In this document: one piece after another, positions 1-8,037 of the stretch | How the letters are laid out: every line of letters begins with the position of its first letter | Position numbering within the stretch: the stretch's first letter is position 1 | Assembly (NCBI RefSeq): GCF_003667505.1 | Contig: NZ_RCVJ01000070.1 | Coordinates: 1-64,000, forward strand | Direction: 5' to 3' | DNA from: Micromonospora sp. BL4 | Lineage (GTDB): Bacteria; Actinomycetota; Actinomycetes; Mycobacteriales; Micromonosporaceae | Length of the DNA stretch: 64,000 nucleotides | The notes under the pieces: generated by a model | What the model was told of the DNA's origin: nothing | What the model saw: the letters and a program-made list of their open reading frames with translations, nothing else | Database searches by the model: none | Position numbers and translations under genes: made by a program

Positions 1-35
1 CCCCCCAACCGTCCACCGACCTGCCGACCCCTCCG

Positions 36-713
36 GTGGACGCCCCCGAGGGTCCGCCGGCCCGGCTCTGGGACCGGATGCGCGCGGATCCGCAGTACGC
101 GCCGGAGCACCTCGCCCTGGAGGCGGTGCGCCGGCTCGGGCCGGAGGCAGCCCAGTGGGCCGCCCGCGCCCGGGCCGATCAGCCCGGCGTCGCGGCCGAC
201 GTCCTGGCCGACCAGGCGGCCCGCAAGTTCCTCAACCTGGCCCGCCTCTCCGGTGCCGTGTCCGGCGCGGCCGGGCTGCCCGGCGCCGTGCTCGACGTGG
301 GTGTGCTGGCCTGGACCCAGGCGCGGATGGTCCTGCACATCGCCGCCGCGTACGACGTCGACCCGTTGCACACCGACCGGGCCACCGACCTGCTGGTGCT
401 CCAGCGGGTGCACAAGGTCGCCGAGAGCGCCCGGCTGGCGCTCGGCGTGGCCGCCGGCCGGGAACGCGCCGACGCGCTCTTCGGCCTGGGCGGCCAGCGT
501 CCACTCGGCCACGTCATGCTGCGGCTCGGCGTACGGCTGGCGCAGATGGCCGGCGTCCGGGCGGCCAAGCGGATGGTGGCCAAGGTCGTGCCCGGCGCGG
601 CGATCGTGCTCGGCACCTGGGCCAACTCGTCGGCCACCAAGGATCTCGCGGAGCGCTCCCGTGCGCTCTACCGCCCGCGCGGTGCCACCGTGCCGGAGCC
701 CCGAGACCCCTGA
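36..713 (+). CDS. EcsC-family protein
   Basis: The 225-residue frame starts at GTG 36, but the window edge is 35 bases upstream, so the true start may lie further 5'. A long Ala/Gly-rich hydrophobic stretch at residues 65-100 (LSGAVSGAAGLPGAVLDVGV) is followed by QARMVLHIAAAYDVDP, and a second hydrophobic stretch lies near residues 185-200. This layout is typical of the EcsC family, whose function is not established; the Bacillus namesake sits with the Ecs ABC transporter, but no transporter genes are seen here. It is convergent with the lipase downstream, 29 bases away. The family assignment is by recognition of the pattern and is moderate; the coding call is firm. Confidence 0.6.
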   Translation: MDAPEGPPARLWDRMRADPQYAPEHLALEAVRRLGPEAAQWAARARADQPGVAADVLADQAARKFLNLARLSGAVSGAAGLPGAVLDVGVLAWTQARMVLHIAAAYDVDPLHTDRATDLLVLQRVHKVAESARLALGVAAGRERADALFGLGGQRPLGHVMLRLGVRLAQMAGVRAAKRMVAKVVPGAAIVLGTWANSSATKDLAERSRALYRPRGATVPEPRDP

Positions 714-742
714 CCCGCCCGTCCGCAGGTGTGTCCGGCCGG

Positions 743-1594
743 TCAGTCGGCCAGGCCGGAGGCGCGCCAGGTCACCTCCGCGAGCCGCCCCTGCCCGCCG
801 GCGTTCGGGTGGAACCAGTCCAGCGGGTTCAGCAGGTCCAGGGTGAACCGGACCTTGTACACCGCGCCGCCGTCGTGCCGGCAGCGTGACCCGTACGCCC
901 GGCAGGCGGCCACCAACTGGGCGTTGTAGGCGTCGATCCGGTCCCGGACGGCGGCCCGGCGGGCCCGGTCTGCGGGGGCCGTCGAGGTCGCGTCGGCCAG
1001 CAGGGCCGGGCAGACGCCCCGCCGCCAGGCGCGTACCGCCCGCGAGTCGCCGTGTCCGACCTCCCAGAGCCGGTACAGGTCGGGAATGCTCACCACCAGC
1101 ACCCGGGCCTTCGGCCGGCCGGTCCGCAGCGCCCGCAGGCCCCGGTCCACGTCGGCCCGGAACCGCGCCACCGGCGTCATGGCGTCGACGCCACCCCGGC
1201 AGACGTCGTTGGCCCCGATCAGCACGGTGACGTAGTCGGCGCGGTCGCGTACCGCAGCCTTCGCCTGGCCCTCCAGCGCGTCGGCGCGGGCACCCGGCCG
1301 GGCGTGGTTGTACGTCCGGTCGCGGATCGCGGGGTCCTGGTCGAGCAGCCGCCGGTAGAGGCTGCGCACCCGCAGGCCGTCGCCGGTCGACCAGGAGTTG
1401 CGCTCGCAGGAGGTGAGCACCAGGCAGGACGCGAAGCCGGTGCTGATCGAGTCGCCGAGCGCGGCGATGCTGCCGGGGCCACCGGGCTGCGGAGTGCCCT
1501 TGGTGGGGCGGGGAGTCGCGGAGGTGCCGCCCTCGCAGGCCAGTGCGACCAGCGCCGCGAGACAGGCCAGCGCGGCGACCCAGCGTCGAGGCAT
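743..1594 (-). CDS. SGNH/GDSL hydrolase, secreted lipoprotein
   Basis: A 283-residue extracytoplasmic esterase/lipase-type enzyme. The N-terminus MPRRWVAALACLAALVALAC is a lipoprotein signal with lipobox LVALAC, so the mature protein should be anchored through Cys20. The SGNH blocks are visible in order: ALGDSIS with the nucleophilic Ser (block I), the Gly in NHARPGARAD (II), VLIGANDVC (III) and the C-terminal DWFHPN with catalytic Asp and His (V). Paired cysteines suggest disulfides in the exported protein. The substrate cannot be read from sequence. It is divergent from the small membrane protein at 1777, with about 180 bases between them for two promoters. Confidence 0.85.
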   Translation of the reverse strand: MPRRWVAALACLAALVALACEGGTSATPRPTKGTPQPGGPGSIAALGDSISTGFASCLVLTSCERNSWSTGDGLRVRSLYRRLLDQDPAIRDRTYNHARPGARADALEGQAKAAVRDRADYVTVLIGANDVCRGGVDAMTPVARFRADVDRGLRALRTGRPKARVLVVSIPDLYRLWEVGHGDSRAVRAWRRGVCPALLADATSTAPADRARRAAVRDRIDAYNAQLVAACRAYGSRCRHDGGAVYKVRFTLDLLNPLDWFHPNAGGQGRLAEVTWRASGLAD

Positions 1595-1776
1595 GACATC
1601 CCCCGTCTCGCAGCACAGAGCGACAGCGCGGTAACTCTATGCGTAGGACGCGGTCTGCCGGGAAGTTGCTGTCGGGTATGCGGCAGAGCGCCCGGCGTGG
1701 CGGCGCGATGTGCTACGGACGCGGGTCACGCCGCGAGGCCGGGTTAACGCTGGCGATCTGGGGTAGGTCGGGAGTT

Positions 1777-2040
1777 ATGACGAGATCGCAGCCCCGGCGT
1801 GCCCGTGGCACGGTCGGCCACGCGTACAGCGCGCTGAACCTCCGCCTCGCCCTCGCCGGCTTCGGGCTGGTGATCATGGTGCTCTTCGCGGTGCTGGCGT
1901 TCTGGGCCGACCTCGCCTGGCTCGGCGTTCTCTGCGCGATCTTCGCCGTGGTCGCCGTGGTCGACCTGGTCGTGATCCAGCGCCGCCGCGCCGCCCGCCG
2001 CCGCGAGGAGCCGGGCGTCAGGCACTCACTGTTCGAGTGA
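1777..2040 (+). CDS. small membrane protein (DUF6343-like)
   Basis: An 87-residue protein from ATG 1777. An upstream in-frame start at 1639 would add 46 Arg-rich residues overlapping the divergent promoter and looks wrong. Residues 1-20 are basic (MTRSQPRRARGTVGHAYSAL). Two hydrophobic helices follow, LRLALAGFGLVIMVLFAVLAF and LGVLCAIFAVVAVVDLVVI, and a basic RRRAARRREE segment closes the protein. The YSALNLRLALAGFG pattern resembles the actinobacterial DUF6343 family of small two-TM proteins of unknown function. The GGGAG at 1770-1774 is very close to the start, so initiation is slightly uncertain. It ends 12 bases before the aldehyde dehydrogenase and may be cotranscribed with it. Confidence 0.65.
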   Translation: MTRSQPRRARGTVGHAYSALNLRLALAGFGLVIMVLFAVLAFWADLAWLGVLCAIFAVVAVVDLVVIQRRRAARRREEPGVRHSLFE

Positions 2041-2052
2041 CAGGAGGACGAG

Positions 2053-3465
2053 ATGCCCATCGCCACCACCAACCCGGCCACCGGACAGGTGCTCAAGACC
2101 TACGAAGCGATGTCCACCGAGCAGCTCGACGCCGCCATCGAGCGCACCGAACTCGCGTACCAGCAGCTGCGCGGCACCACCGTCGACCAGCGGGCCCGGT
2201 GGATGCACGCTGCGGCCGACCTGCTGGAGGCCGACCGGGACGAGATCGCCCGGATCATGACCACCGAGATGGGCAAGACGTACGTCGCGGCGCAGGCCGA
2301 GGTGACCAAATGCGCCTCGGCCTGCCGGTTCTACGCCGACCGGGCGCCCTCGTTCCTCGCCGACGAGCCGGCCGACGCCAAGGCCGTGACCGCGACCCGG
2401 GCGTTCATCCGCTACCAGCCGATCGGCCCGGTGCTCGCCGTGATGCCGTGGAACTTCCCGCTCTGGCAGGTGATGCGCTTCGCCGCGCCGGCGCTGATGG
2501 CCGGCAACACCGGCCTGCTCAAGCACGCGTCGAACGTGCCGCAGACCGCGCTGCTGCTGGAGGACGTGTTCCGCCGGGCCGGCTTCCCCGAGGGCGCGTT
2601 CACCACCCTGCTGGTCGGCTCGGAGGCCGTCGATCGGATCCTCAGCGACCCCCGCGTACGCGCCGCCACACTCACCGGTAGCGAGCGCGCCGGCCGTTCC
2701 ATCGCCCAGGTCGCCGGCCGCGAACTGAAGAAGACGGTGCTCGAGCTGGGCGGCAGCGACCCGTTCGTGGTGATGCCCTCGGCCGACCTGGACCGGGCCG
2801 CCGAGGTGGCCACCACCGCGCGCTGCCAGAACAACGGCCAGTCCTGCATCGCGGCGAAGCGGTTCATCGTGCACACCGACGTCTTCGACGCCTTCGCCGA
2901 GAAGTTCGCCGCGAACATGGCCGCGTTGCGGGTCGGCGACCCGATGGACAAGGACACCGACGTGGGGCCGCTGGCCAGCCAGGGCGGTCGCGACGAGGTC
3001 CACGCCCAGGTGCGCGACGCGGTGGACAACGGCGCGACCGTGCTCTGCGGCGGCGAGTTGCCGGCCGGGGACGGCTGGTTCTACCCGCCGACGGTGGTCA
3101 CCGACCTCACCCCGCAGATGCGGATGTGGCGTGAGGAGGTCTTCGGCCCGGTCGCCGGGCTGTACCGGGTGTCGTCGTACGAGGAGGCGATCGAGGTGGC
3201 CAACGGCACCTCCTTCGGGCTCGGCTCGAACGCCTGGACCCGTGACCCGGCCGAGCAGGAGCGCTTCGCCACCGACCTGGACGCCGGCAACGTGTTCATC
3301 AACGGCATGACCACCTCCTTCCCGGAGCTGCCGTTCGGCGGCGTGAAGAACTCCGGCTACGGCCGGGAGCTGTCCGCGCTGGGCATGCGGGAGTTCTGCA
3401 ACACCAAGACGGTCTGGGTGGGGGAGGGCGCGGCCTCGGCCGGCGCGGGCGCGCACGCCGAGTAA
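2053..3465 (+). CDS. gabD: NAD(P)-dependent succinate-semialdehyde dehydrogenase
   Basis: A 470-residue aldehyde dehydrogenase, normal for the family. It should oxidise succinate semialdehyde (or a similar semialdehyde) to succinate in GABA and polyamine breakdown, in the cytoplasm. The N-terminus MPIATTNPATGQVLKTYEAM is typical of the GabD1/GabD2 group. The ALDH landmarks are present: MPWNFPLWQV (cofactor site), TGSERAG, ELGGSDPF with general-base Glu231, NNGQSC with nucleophile Cys265, and EEVFGPV. A GGAGG at 2042-2046 sits just before ATG 2053. No transaminase gene is adjacent. Substrate assignment rests on overall resemblance, so another short semialdehyde remains possible. Confidence 0.85.
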   Translation: MPIATTNPATGQVLKTYEAMSTEQLDAAIERTELAYQQLRGTTVDQRARWMHAAADLLEADRDEIARIMTTEMGKTYVAAQAEVTKCASACRFYADRAPSFLADEPADAKAVTATRAFIRYQPIGPVLAVMPWNFPLWQVMRFAAPALMAGNTGLLKHASNVPQTALLLEDVFRRAGFPEGAFTTLLVGSEAVDRILSDPRVRAATLTGSERAGRSIAQVAGRELKKTVLELGGSDPFVVMPSADLDRAAEVATTARCQNNGQSCIAAKRFIVHTDVFDAFAEKFAANMAALRVGDPMDKDTDVGPLASQGGRDEVHAQVRDAVDNGATVLCGGELPAGDGWFYPPTVVTDLTPQMRMWREEVFGPVAGLYRVSSYEEAIEVANGTSFGLGSNAWTRDPAEQERFATDLDAGNVFINGMTTSFPELPFGGVKNSGYGRELSALGMREFCNTKTVWVGEGAASAGAGAHAE

Positions 3466-3525
3466 CCGGCGGGCGGCCGGCCCGAGCGGTTCAACCGGAC
3501 GCCGTCCTGGGTAGGAAGTGCGTCC

Positions 3526-4491
3526 ATGACGGTGTTCGGCTTTCACGCGTCCCACGAGCAGATCCACCCGCGCGCCCTGCTGGAGGCGGTGATGCACGCC
3601 GAGCGGGCCGGCTTCGACGCCGCCATGTGCTCGGACCACTTCTCCCCGTGGAGCGCCCGGCAGGGCGAATCCGGCTTCGCCTGGTCCTGGCTGGGCGCCG
3701 CGCTGCAGGCCACCGGCATGTCGTTCGGCGTGGTCAACGCCCCCGGCCAGCGCTACCACCCGGCGATCATCGCGCAGGCGATCGGCACCCTCGGCGCGAT
3801 GTACCCGGGCCGGTTCTGGGCCGCGCTGGGCACCGGTGAGGCCAGCAACGAGCACATCACCGGCGACCCGTGGCCGCGCAAGGACGTACGCGCGGCCCGC
3901 CTGCGCGAGTGCGTGGACGTGATCCGCGCACTGCTGGCCGGCGAGGAGGTCAGCCACGACGGCCTGGTCCGGGTGGACCGGGCCCGGCTGTGGACCCGGC
4001 CCGAGCAGCCACCCGCGCTGGTCGGCGCCGCGGTCAGCGTCGCCACCGCCCGCTGGTGCGCCGAGTGGGCGGACGGGCTGATCACGGTGAACGCGCCGAC
4101 GGCCCACCTGCGCGAAATGATCGACGGGTACCGGGACGCCGGCGGACGCGGTCCGCTGCACCTGCAGGTGCACGTCAGCTGGGCGCCGGAGCAGGCACAG
4201 GCCGAGGCGCTCGCGTACGACCAGTGGCGCAGCAACGTCTTCGCCCCGCCGGTCTGCTGGGACCTGGAGACCGTCGAGCACTTCGACGTCGTCTCGGCCG
4301 ACGTGCCGCCGGAACGGGTCGCGCAGGTCGTGAACGTCTCGGCCGACCTGGGCCGGCACGTGGGCTGGCTGGAGGAGTACGTGGAACTCGGGTTCGACCA
4401 GATCGCCCTGCATCACGTCGGGCAGGAGCAGCGCCGGTTCATCGACGCGTTCGGCACCGAGGTACTGCCGAAGCTGCGGACGGCCTCGTGA
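3526..4491 (+). CDS. LLM-class flavin/F420-dependent oxidoreductase (TIGR03885-like)
   Basis: A 321-residue luciferase-like (bacterial luciferase TIM-barrel) oxidoreductase. MTVFGFHASHEQIHPRALLE at the start, CSDHFSPW, YPGRFWAALGTGE and the C-terminal VELGFDQIALHHVG are typical of the actinobacterial LLM subfamily described as TIGR03885 (FMN or F420 cofactor). The physiological substrate of this subfamily is unknown. A basic/acidic helical segment near residues 120-140 (RKDVRAARLRECVDVIRALL) matches the family's insertion helix. The gene lies 60 bases after the dehydrogenase and 37 bases before the antiporter on the same strand, so a loose operon is possible. Confidence 0.8.
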   Translation: MTVFGFHASHEQIHPRALLEAVMHAERAGFDAAMCSDHFSPWSARQGESGFAWSWLGAALQATGMSFGVVNAPGQRYHPAIIAQAIGTLGAMYPGRFWAALGTGEASNEHITGDPWPRKDVRAARLRECVDVIRALLAGEEVSHDGLVRVDRARLWTRPEQPPALVGAAVSVATARWCAEWADGLITVNAPTAHLREMIDGYRDAGGRGPLHLQVHVSWAPEQAQAEALAYDQWRSNVFAPPVCWDLETVEHFDVVSADVPPERVAQVVNVSADLGRHVGWLEEYVELGFDQIALHHVGQEQRRFIDAFGTEVLPKLRTAS

Positions 4492-4528
4492 TCAGGGCGC
4501 GGTCCGTCGCACCCTAGGCTCGTACCCC

Positions 4529-6100
4529 ATGGAAAGCCTGTTTCCGGTCGTCGTCTTCCTGGCGATCGCCACCCTGGGCGCGGCGCTGGCCCGCCGGCTC
4601 GGCCTGCTCGCGCCGATCGTGCTGGTCGTACTCGGTCTGGCGCTCTCCTTCGTACCGGGCCTTCCGCAGGTGCACCTTGACCCGGAGTTGGTGCTGGTCG
4701 GCATCCTGCCGCCGCTGCTCTACGTGGCAGCGCTGGAGACCTCGGTGCCGGCGTTCAAGAACAACATCCGGCCGATCCTGCTGCTCGCCGTCGGCCTGGT
4801 GCTGTTCACCGCGTTCGTGGTCGGGTTCGTGCTGCACCTGCTGCTGCCGCAGGTGCCCTTCGCGATCTGCCTGGCCCTCGGCGCGGTGGTCGCGCCGCCG
4901 GACGCGGTGGCCGCCACCGCGGTCGCCCGGCGGGTCGGGCTGCCCCGCCGGGTGGTCACCATCCTCGAGGGGGAGAGCCTGGTCAACGACGCGACGGCGC
5001 TGGTGCTGCTCCGGGTCGCGACGCTGGCGACCGCCGGTTCGGCGGTCGGCACCGCAAACGTCACCATCGAGGTGCTGCGGTCCGCCGGCGGCGGCATCCT
5101 GATCGGTCTGCTCGGTGCGGTGGTCTTCGGCTTCCTGCACCGGCGGATCCACGATCCACTGCTGGACAACGCGTTGTCGTTGATCATCCCCTTCGCCGTG
5201 GTGTTCGGCGCCGAGGAGGTCCACGCCTCCGGCGTCGTCGCGGTGGTGGTCACCGGGCTGGTGCTCGGCCACAAGCTGCCCCGGTTGCTCTCGGCCGCCT
5301 CCCGGTTGCAGGTCGGCGCGTTCTGGCGGCTGGCCCGCTTCCTGCTGGAGGGGCTGGTCTTCCTGCTGGTCGGGCTCCAGCTGCCGGACGTGCTGCGGGA
5401 CCTCGACGAGCCGTTCGGCTCGCTCACCGCGATCACCCTCGCGGTGCTCGCCACCGTCTTCCTCACCCGGTTCGTCTGGCTCTTCCCGGCCACCTACCTG
5501 GCCCGGTTGGTCCCCCGGATCCGTCGCCGGGACCCGGCCCCGTCGCCGAAGTTCCCCATCGTCATCGGTTGGGCCGGCATGCGGGGTGTGGTCACCCTGG
5601 CCGCCGCGCTGGCCCTGCCGCTCACCCTGGCCGACGACCGGCCGTACCCGAGGGCGTTGTTCATCTGGCTGGCCTTCGCGGTGATCGTGGTCACCCTGGT
5701 CGGCCAGGGGGCCACGCTGCCGTTCGTCGCCCGCCGGCTGAAGCTGCCCCAGGACGACCCGGTGCAGGACGCGTTGTCGGCCGCCGGCGTGCAGCAGCAG
5801 GCCAGCCGGGCCGCCCGGGAGCGCCTCGACGAGCTGGCCGACAGCGCCCCGGAGGCGGTGGTGGACCGGCTGCGCCGGGCGTCGGAGGACCGCACCAACA
5901 TGGCCTGGGAACGGCTCGGTGGCGCCGAGCGGGAGACCCCGTCGCAGGCGTACGGTCGGCTGCGACAAGAGATGATCGACGCCGAGCGGGAGGTGTTCCG
6001 GGCTGCCCGGGACTCCGGTCGGATTCCGGAGGAGGTGCTGGTGCGGGCCTATCGTGACCTGGACCTGGAAGAGTCGTTGCTGCGGGAGGTCCAGAAGTGA
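4529..6100 (+). CDS. Na+/H+ antiporter, CPA1 family
   Basis: A 523-residue membrane antiporter that should exchange cytoplasmic Na+ (or K+) for protons. About 12 hydrophobic helices fill residues 1-405, starting MESLFPVVVFLAIATLGAAL. The CPA1 ion-binding region is seen as APPDAVAATAVARR, and the hallmark GESLVNDATALVL follows at about residue 150. A conserved GWAGMRGVVTLAAALALP helix precedes the last TM segments. Residues 410-523 form a hydrophilic, helical cytoplasmic tail (ARERLDELADS...), probably regulatory. The stop codon overlaps the start of the following zinc-finger gene (GTGA, 6097-6100), so the two are translationally coupled. Confidence 0.88.
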   Translation: MESLFPVVVFLAIATLGAALARRLGLLAPIVLVVLGLALSFVPGLPQVHLDPELVLVGILPPLLYVAALETSVPAFKNNIRPILLLAVGLVLFTAFVVGFVLHLLLPQVPFAICLALGAVVAPPDAVAATAVARRVGLPRRVVTILEGESLVNDATALVLLRVATLATAGSAVGTANVTIEVLRSAGGGILIGLLGAVVFGFLHRRIHDPLLDNALSLIIPFAVVFGAEEVHASGVVAVVVTGLVLGHKLPRLLSAASRLQVGAFWRLARFLLEGLVFLLVGLQLPDVLRDLDEPFGSLTAITLAVLATVFLTRFVWLFPATYLARLVPRIRRRDPAPSPKFPIVIGWAGMRGVVTLAAALALPLTLADDRPYPRALFIWLAFAVIVVTLVGQGATLPFVARRLKLPQDDPVQDALSAAGVQQQASRAARERLDELADSAPEAVVDRLRRASEDRTNMAWERLGGAERETPSQAYGRLRQEMIDAEREVFRAARDSGRIPEEVLVRAYRDLDLEESLLREVQK

Positions 6101-6354
6101 GCTGTCAGCATCTGACCGAGGCGGGTGCGGTGGAGCCACACACCACCGAGGAGTGCCCCGACTGCGTCGCCATCGGCAACGCCGACTGGGTGCACCTGCG
6201 GGCCTGTCTGACCTGCGGGCACGTCGGCTGCTGTGACTCGTCGCCGTACCAGCACGCGACGAAGCACTTCGAGTCCAGCGGCCACCCGGTGATCCGCTCC
6301 GTGCAGCCGGGCGAGGCCTGGCGCTGGTGCTACGTCGACGAGGAGATCGGCTGA
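6097..6354 (+). CDS. UBP-type zinc-finger protein
   Basis: An 85-residue protein from GTG 6097, overlapping the antiporter stop by 4 bases. Nearly the whole protein is one UBP-type zinc finger: MSCQHL, TTEECPDC, HLRACLTCGHVGCCDSSP, QHATKHFESSGHPVIRS. The Cys/His spacing matches the ubiquitin-hydrolase zinc finger found as a stand-alone small protein in actinobacteria. Ubiquitin is absent in these bacteria, so the ligand is unknown. Strict coupling to a CPA1 antiporter suggests a regulatory or partner role, which is inference. The 3' end overlaps the convergent MFS gene by 25 bases. Confidence 0.8.
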   Translation: MSCQHLTEAGAVEPHTTEECPDCVAIGNADWVHLRACLTCGHVGCCDSSPYQHATKHFESSGHPVIRSVQPGEAWRWCYVDEEIG

Positions 6355-7736
6355 TCGCTGGCCGGATGTGATTCGACGCGTCTCGCCAGGGCCCGTCGGG
6401 TGAGCGGCGGCACGGCCAGACCGGTGACGGCGAGCAGCCCGGCCAGCACCAGCCAGCCGACCGGGCCGCCGTCGATGATCAGCCAGGTCAGCAGGGCCGG
6501 CCCGGCCGCGCGGGCCAGCCCGGCGAGCAGGCCGTCCACCCCCTGGTAGGCGCCGATGGCGTCCGGGGCGGCCAGGTCGTACGCCAATGCCGCTCCGGCG
6601 CTGGCGTGCCACAGGTCGCCGAGGGTGTAGACCACCGTGGCGGCCAGGAGCAGGCCGACCGCCGCCGGGGTCGGCGCCGCGGCGGTCGCGGCCCACAGCA
6701 ACATCCCCGCCGCGAGCACGAGCCCGGCCCGGCGCATCGTCGCCGCCGCCGGCAGCGCGCGGCGTGCAGCACGGCTCAGGCGTACCGCGAGCAGCACGGT
6801 GAGCAGCGTGTTGACCAGCAGTACCGCGGACACGGTCACCGGCGGCGCGTCGGTGCGGGTCACCACCCACAGCGGCAGCACCAGCGTCAACACCACCCAG
6901 TGCAGGGAGAGCACCGCCGAGGCTCCGGCGACCAGGAGGAACGGCCCGTCGCGCAACGCCCGTCCGGGCCCGCGCCGCCCGCCGGCCGCCGGCCCCGTCG
7001 GCCCCGTCGGTTCCGTCAGTTCCGTCGGCTTCGTCGGTTCCGTCAGTTCCGTCGGCTTCGTTGGTTCCGTCAGTTCGGTCGGCTCCGTCAGTTCCGCTGG
7101 TTCCGTCGGCTTCGTTGGCTTCGTCCGCGGGTGTGCCGGCAGTCGCATGATCAGCGTCGCCGAGACCAGATAGGTGGCAACGTTGCCCAGCACCAGCAGC
7201 CGGTACGCCCAACCGGTGTCCGCCACCAGCGCGAACCCGGCCAGCCCCGCGCCGAGCGCCACGCCCAGGTTGGCCACCGCGCGCAGGGTGGCGAAGGCGT
7301 GCACCCGGCCGTCCGGGCCACCCACCGCGGCGACCAGCGCGGCGCGGACCGCCAGGTTGCCGGACACCAGCAGCGCGTCGAGGGTGGCCACCAGCAGGAA
7401 TACGGGAAACGAGTTCACCAGCAGGTACGCGGCGGCGACGGCGGCCTGCACCAGCTGGAGGGCCGCCCGGAGGGTCCGGGGATCACGCCGGTCGGCCAGC
7501 CCGCCGAGCGGCACGCTGGCGGTGAGCCCGACCAGGCCGGCGAGCGTGAGCCCCAGCCCCACCTCGGTCGGGGTCAGCCCCACGACCCGGGTGAGGTAGA
7601 GCGCCGCCCCGGTCACCCACAGCCCGGTGCCGACCGTGTTGGCGAGGGTGGCCAGCGACAGGGTGCGCAGCCGACCGGGCGGCGGCAGCGGCGACAGCGA
7701 CCGCCAGCGGCCGCGAACCCCCGCCCGCATGCCCAC
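6330..7736 (-). CDS. MFS transporter with Thr-Pro repeat loop
   Basis: A 468-residue major facilitator with about 12 hydrophobic helices split in two halves. The first half (residues 25-200) carries the MFS loop motif PLGGLADRRDPR after TM2. The second runs from about residue 265 to 450. The central cytoplasmic loop (residues 203-252) is unusual: about 15 successive T-x-P or T-x-L triplets (TKPTEPAEL, TEPTKPTEL and similar), encoded by 9-base repeats at 6990-7124. The substrate is not deducible. The 3' end overlaps the zinc-finger gene, and the start at 7736 faces the 18-bp tandem array. ATG 7730 is an alternative start. Confidence 0.8.
   Translation of the reverse strand: MGMRAGVRGRWRSLSPLPPPGRLRTLSLATLANTVGTGLWVTGAALYLTRVVGLTPTEVGLGLTLAGLVGLTASVPLGGLADRRDPRTLRAALQLVQAAVAAAYLLVNSFPVFLLVATLDALLVSGNLAVRAALVAAVGGPDGRVHAFATLRAVANLGVALGAGLAGFALVADTGWAYRLLVLGNVATYLVSATLIMRLPAHPRTKPTKPTEPAELTEPTELTEPTKPTELTEPTKPTELTEPTGPTGPAAGGRRGPGRALRDGPFLLVAGASAVLSLHWVVLTLVLPLWVVTRTDAPPVTVSAVLLVNTLLTVLLAVRLSRAARRALPAAATMRRAGLVLAAGMLLWAATAAAPTPAAVGLLLAATVVYTLGDLWHASAGAALAYDLAAPDAIGAYQGVDGLLAGLARAAGPALLTWLIIDGGPVGWLVLAGLLAVTGLAVPPLTRRALARRVESHPASDQPISSST
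6990..7124 (-). repeat. 9-bp periodic repeat encoding Thr-x-Pro loop
   Basis: About 135 bases inside the MFS gene are built from degenerate 9-base units such as GTTCCGTCA, GTTCCGTCG and GCTTCGTTG (plus strand). They encode threonine at every third codon followed by Lys/Glu/Gly and Pro/Leu. The repeat keeps frame, so expansion or contraction changes only the length of the central cytoplasmic loop. The array lies about 690 bases from the 18-bp intergenic array. Confidence 0.85.
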
Positions 7737-7816
7737 ACCTCGACCCTAGGACCGACGCGTGCGCATCGATGCCCCGCTCGGTGCGGCCCCCGTCACAGCC
7801 GCCTTCAGCTCGGTCA

Positions 7817-8014
7817 CTGGCCCCCGTTCGTTCGCTGGCTCCCGTTCGTTCGCTGGCCCCCGTTCGTTCGCTGGCTCCGGTTCGTTCGCTGGCTCCGGCG
7901 CGTTTTGCTGGCTCCGGTTCGTTTGCTGGCTCCGGTTCGTTTGCTGGCTCCGGTTCGTTCGCTGGCTCCGGCGCGTTTTGCTGGCTCCGGTTCGCTTGTC
8001 GGCTCCGGTCGTTT
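7817..8014. repeat. tandem array of 18/19-bp units
   Basis: Ten head-to-tail units plus a partial one fill the 300-base gap between the MFS start (7736) and the HNH gene stop (8038). The consensus is CTGGCTCCGGTTCGTTCG (18 bases). Units five (7889-7907) and nine (7962-7980) are 19-base variants CTGGCTCCGGCGCGTTTTG, so the array also shows a higher-order period of four units (73 bases). The whole array can be read through without a stop on the plus strand, but no start, RBS or family resemblance supports a protein. The remaining gap sequence holds nothing else recognised. Confidence 0.95.
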
Positions 8015-8037
8015 AGGGATTCAAATTCTTGGGGAGC

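Noticed and set aside
2026..4416. 796-codon frame on the minus strand opposite the aldehyde dehydrogenase and LLM genes
   Set aside because: It mirrors two well-supported genes, is Arg/His/Gly-rich with no domain, and results from the high GC content.
4514..6139. 541-codon minus-strand frame opposite the antiporter
   Set aside because: Low-complexity Gln/Arg/His-rich translation that is the antisense of a clear CPA1 antiporter.
7817..8014. CRISPR array
   Set aside because: Units abut directly without unique spacers and no cas genes are near.
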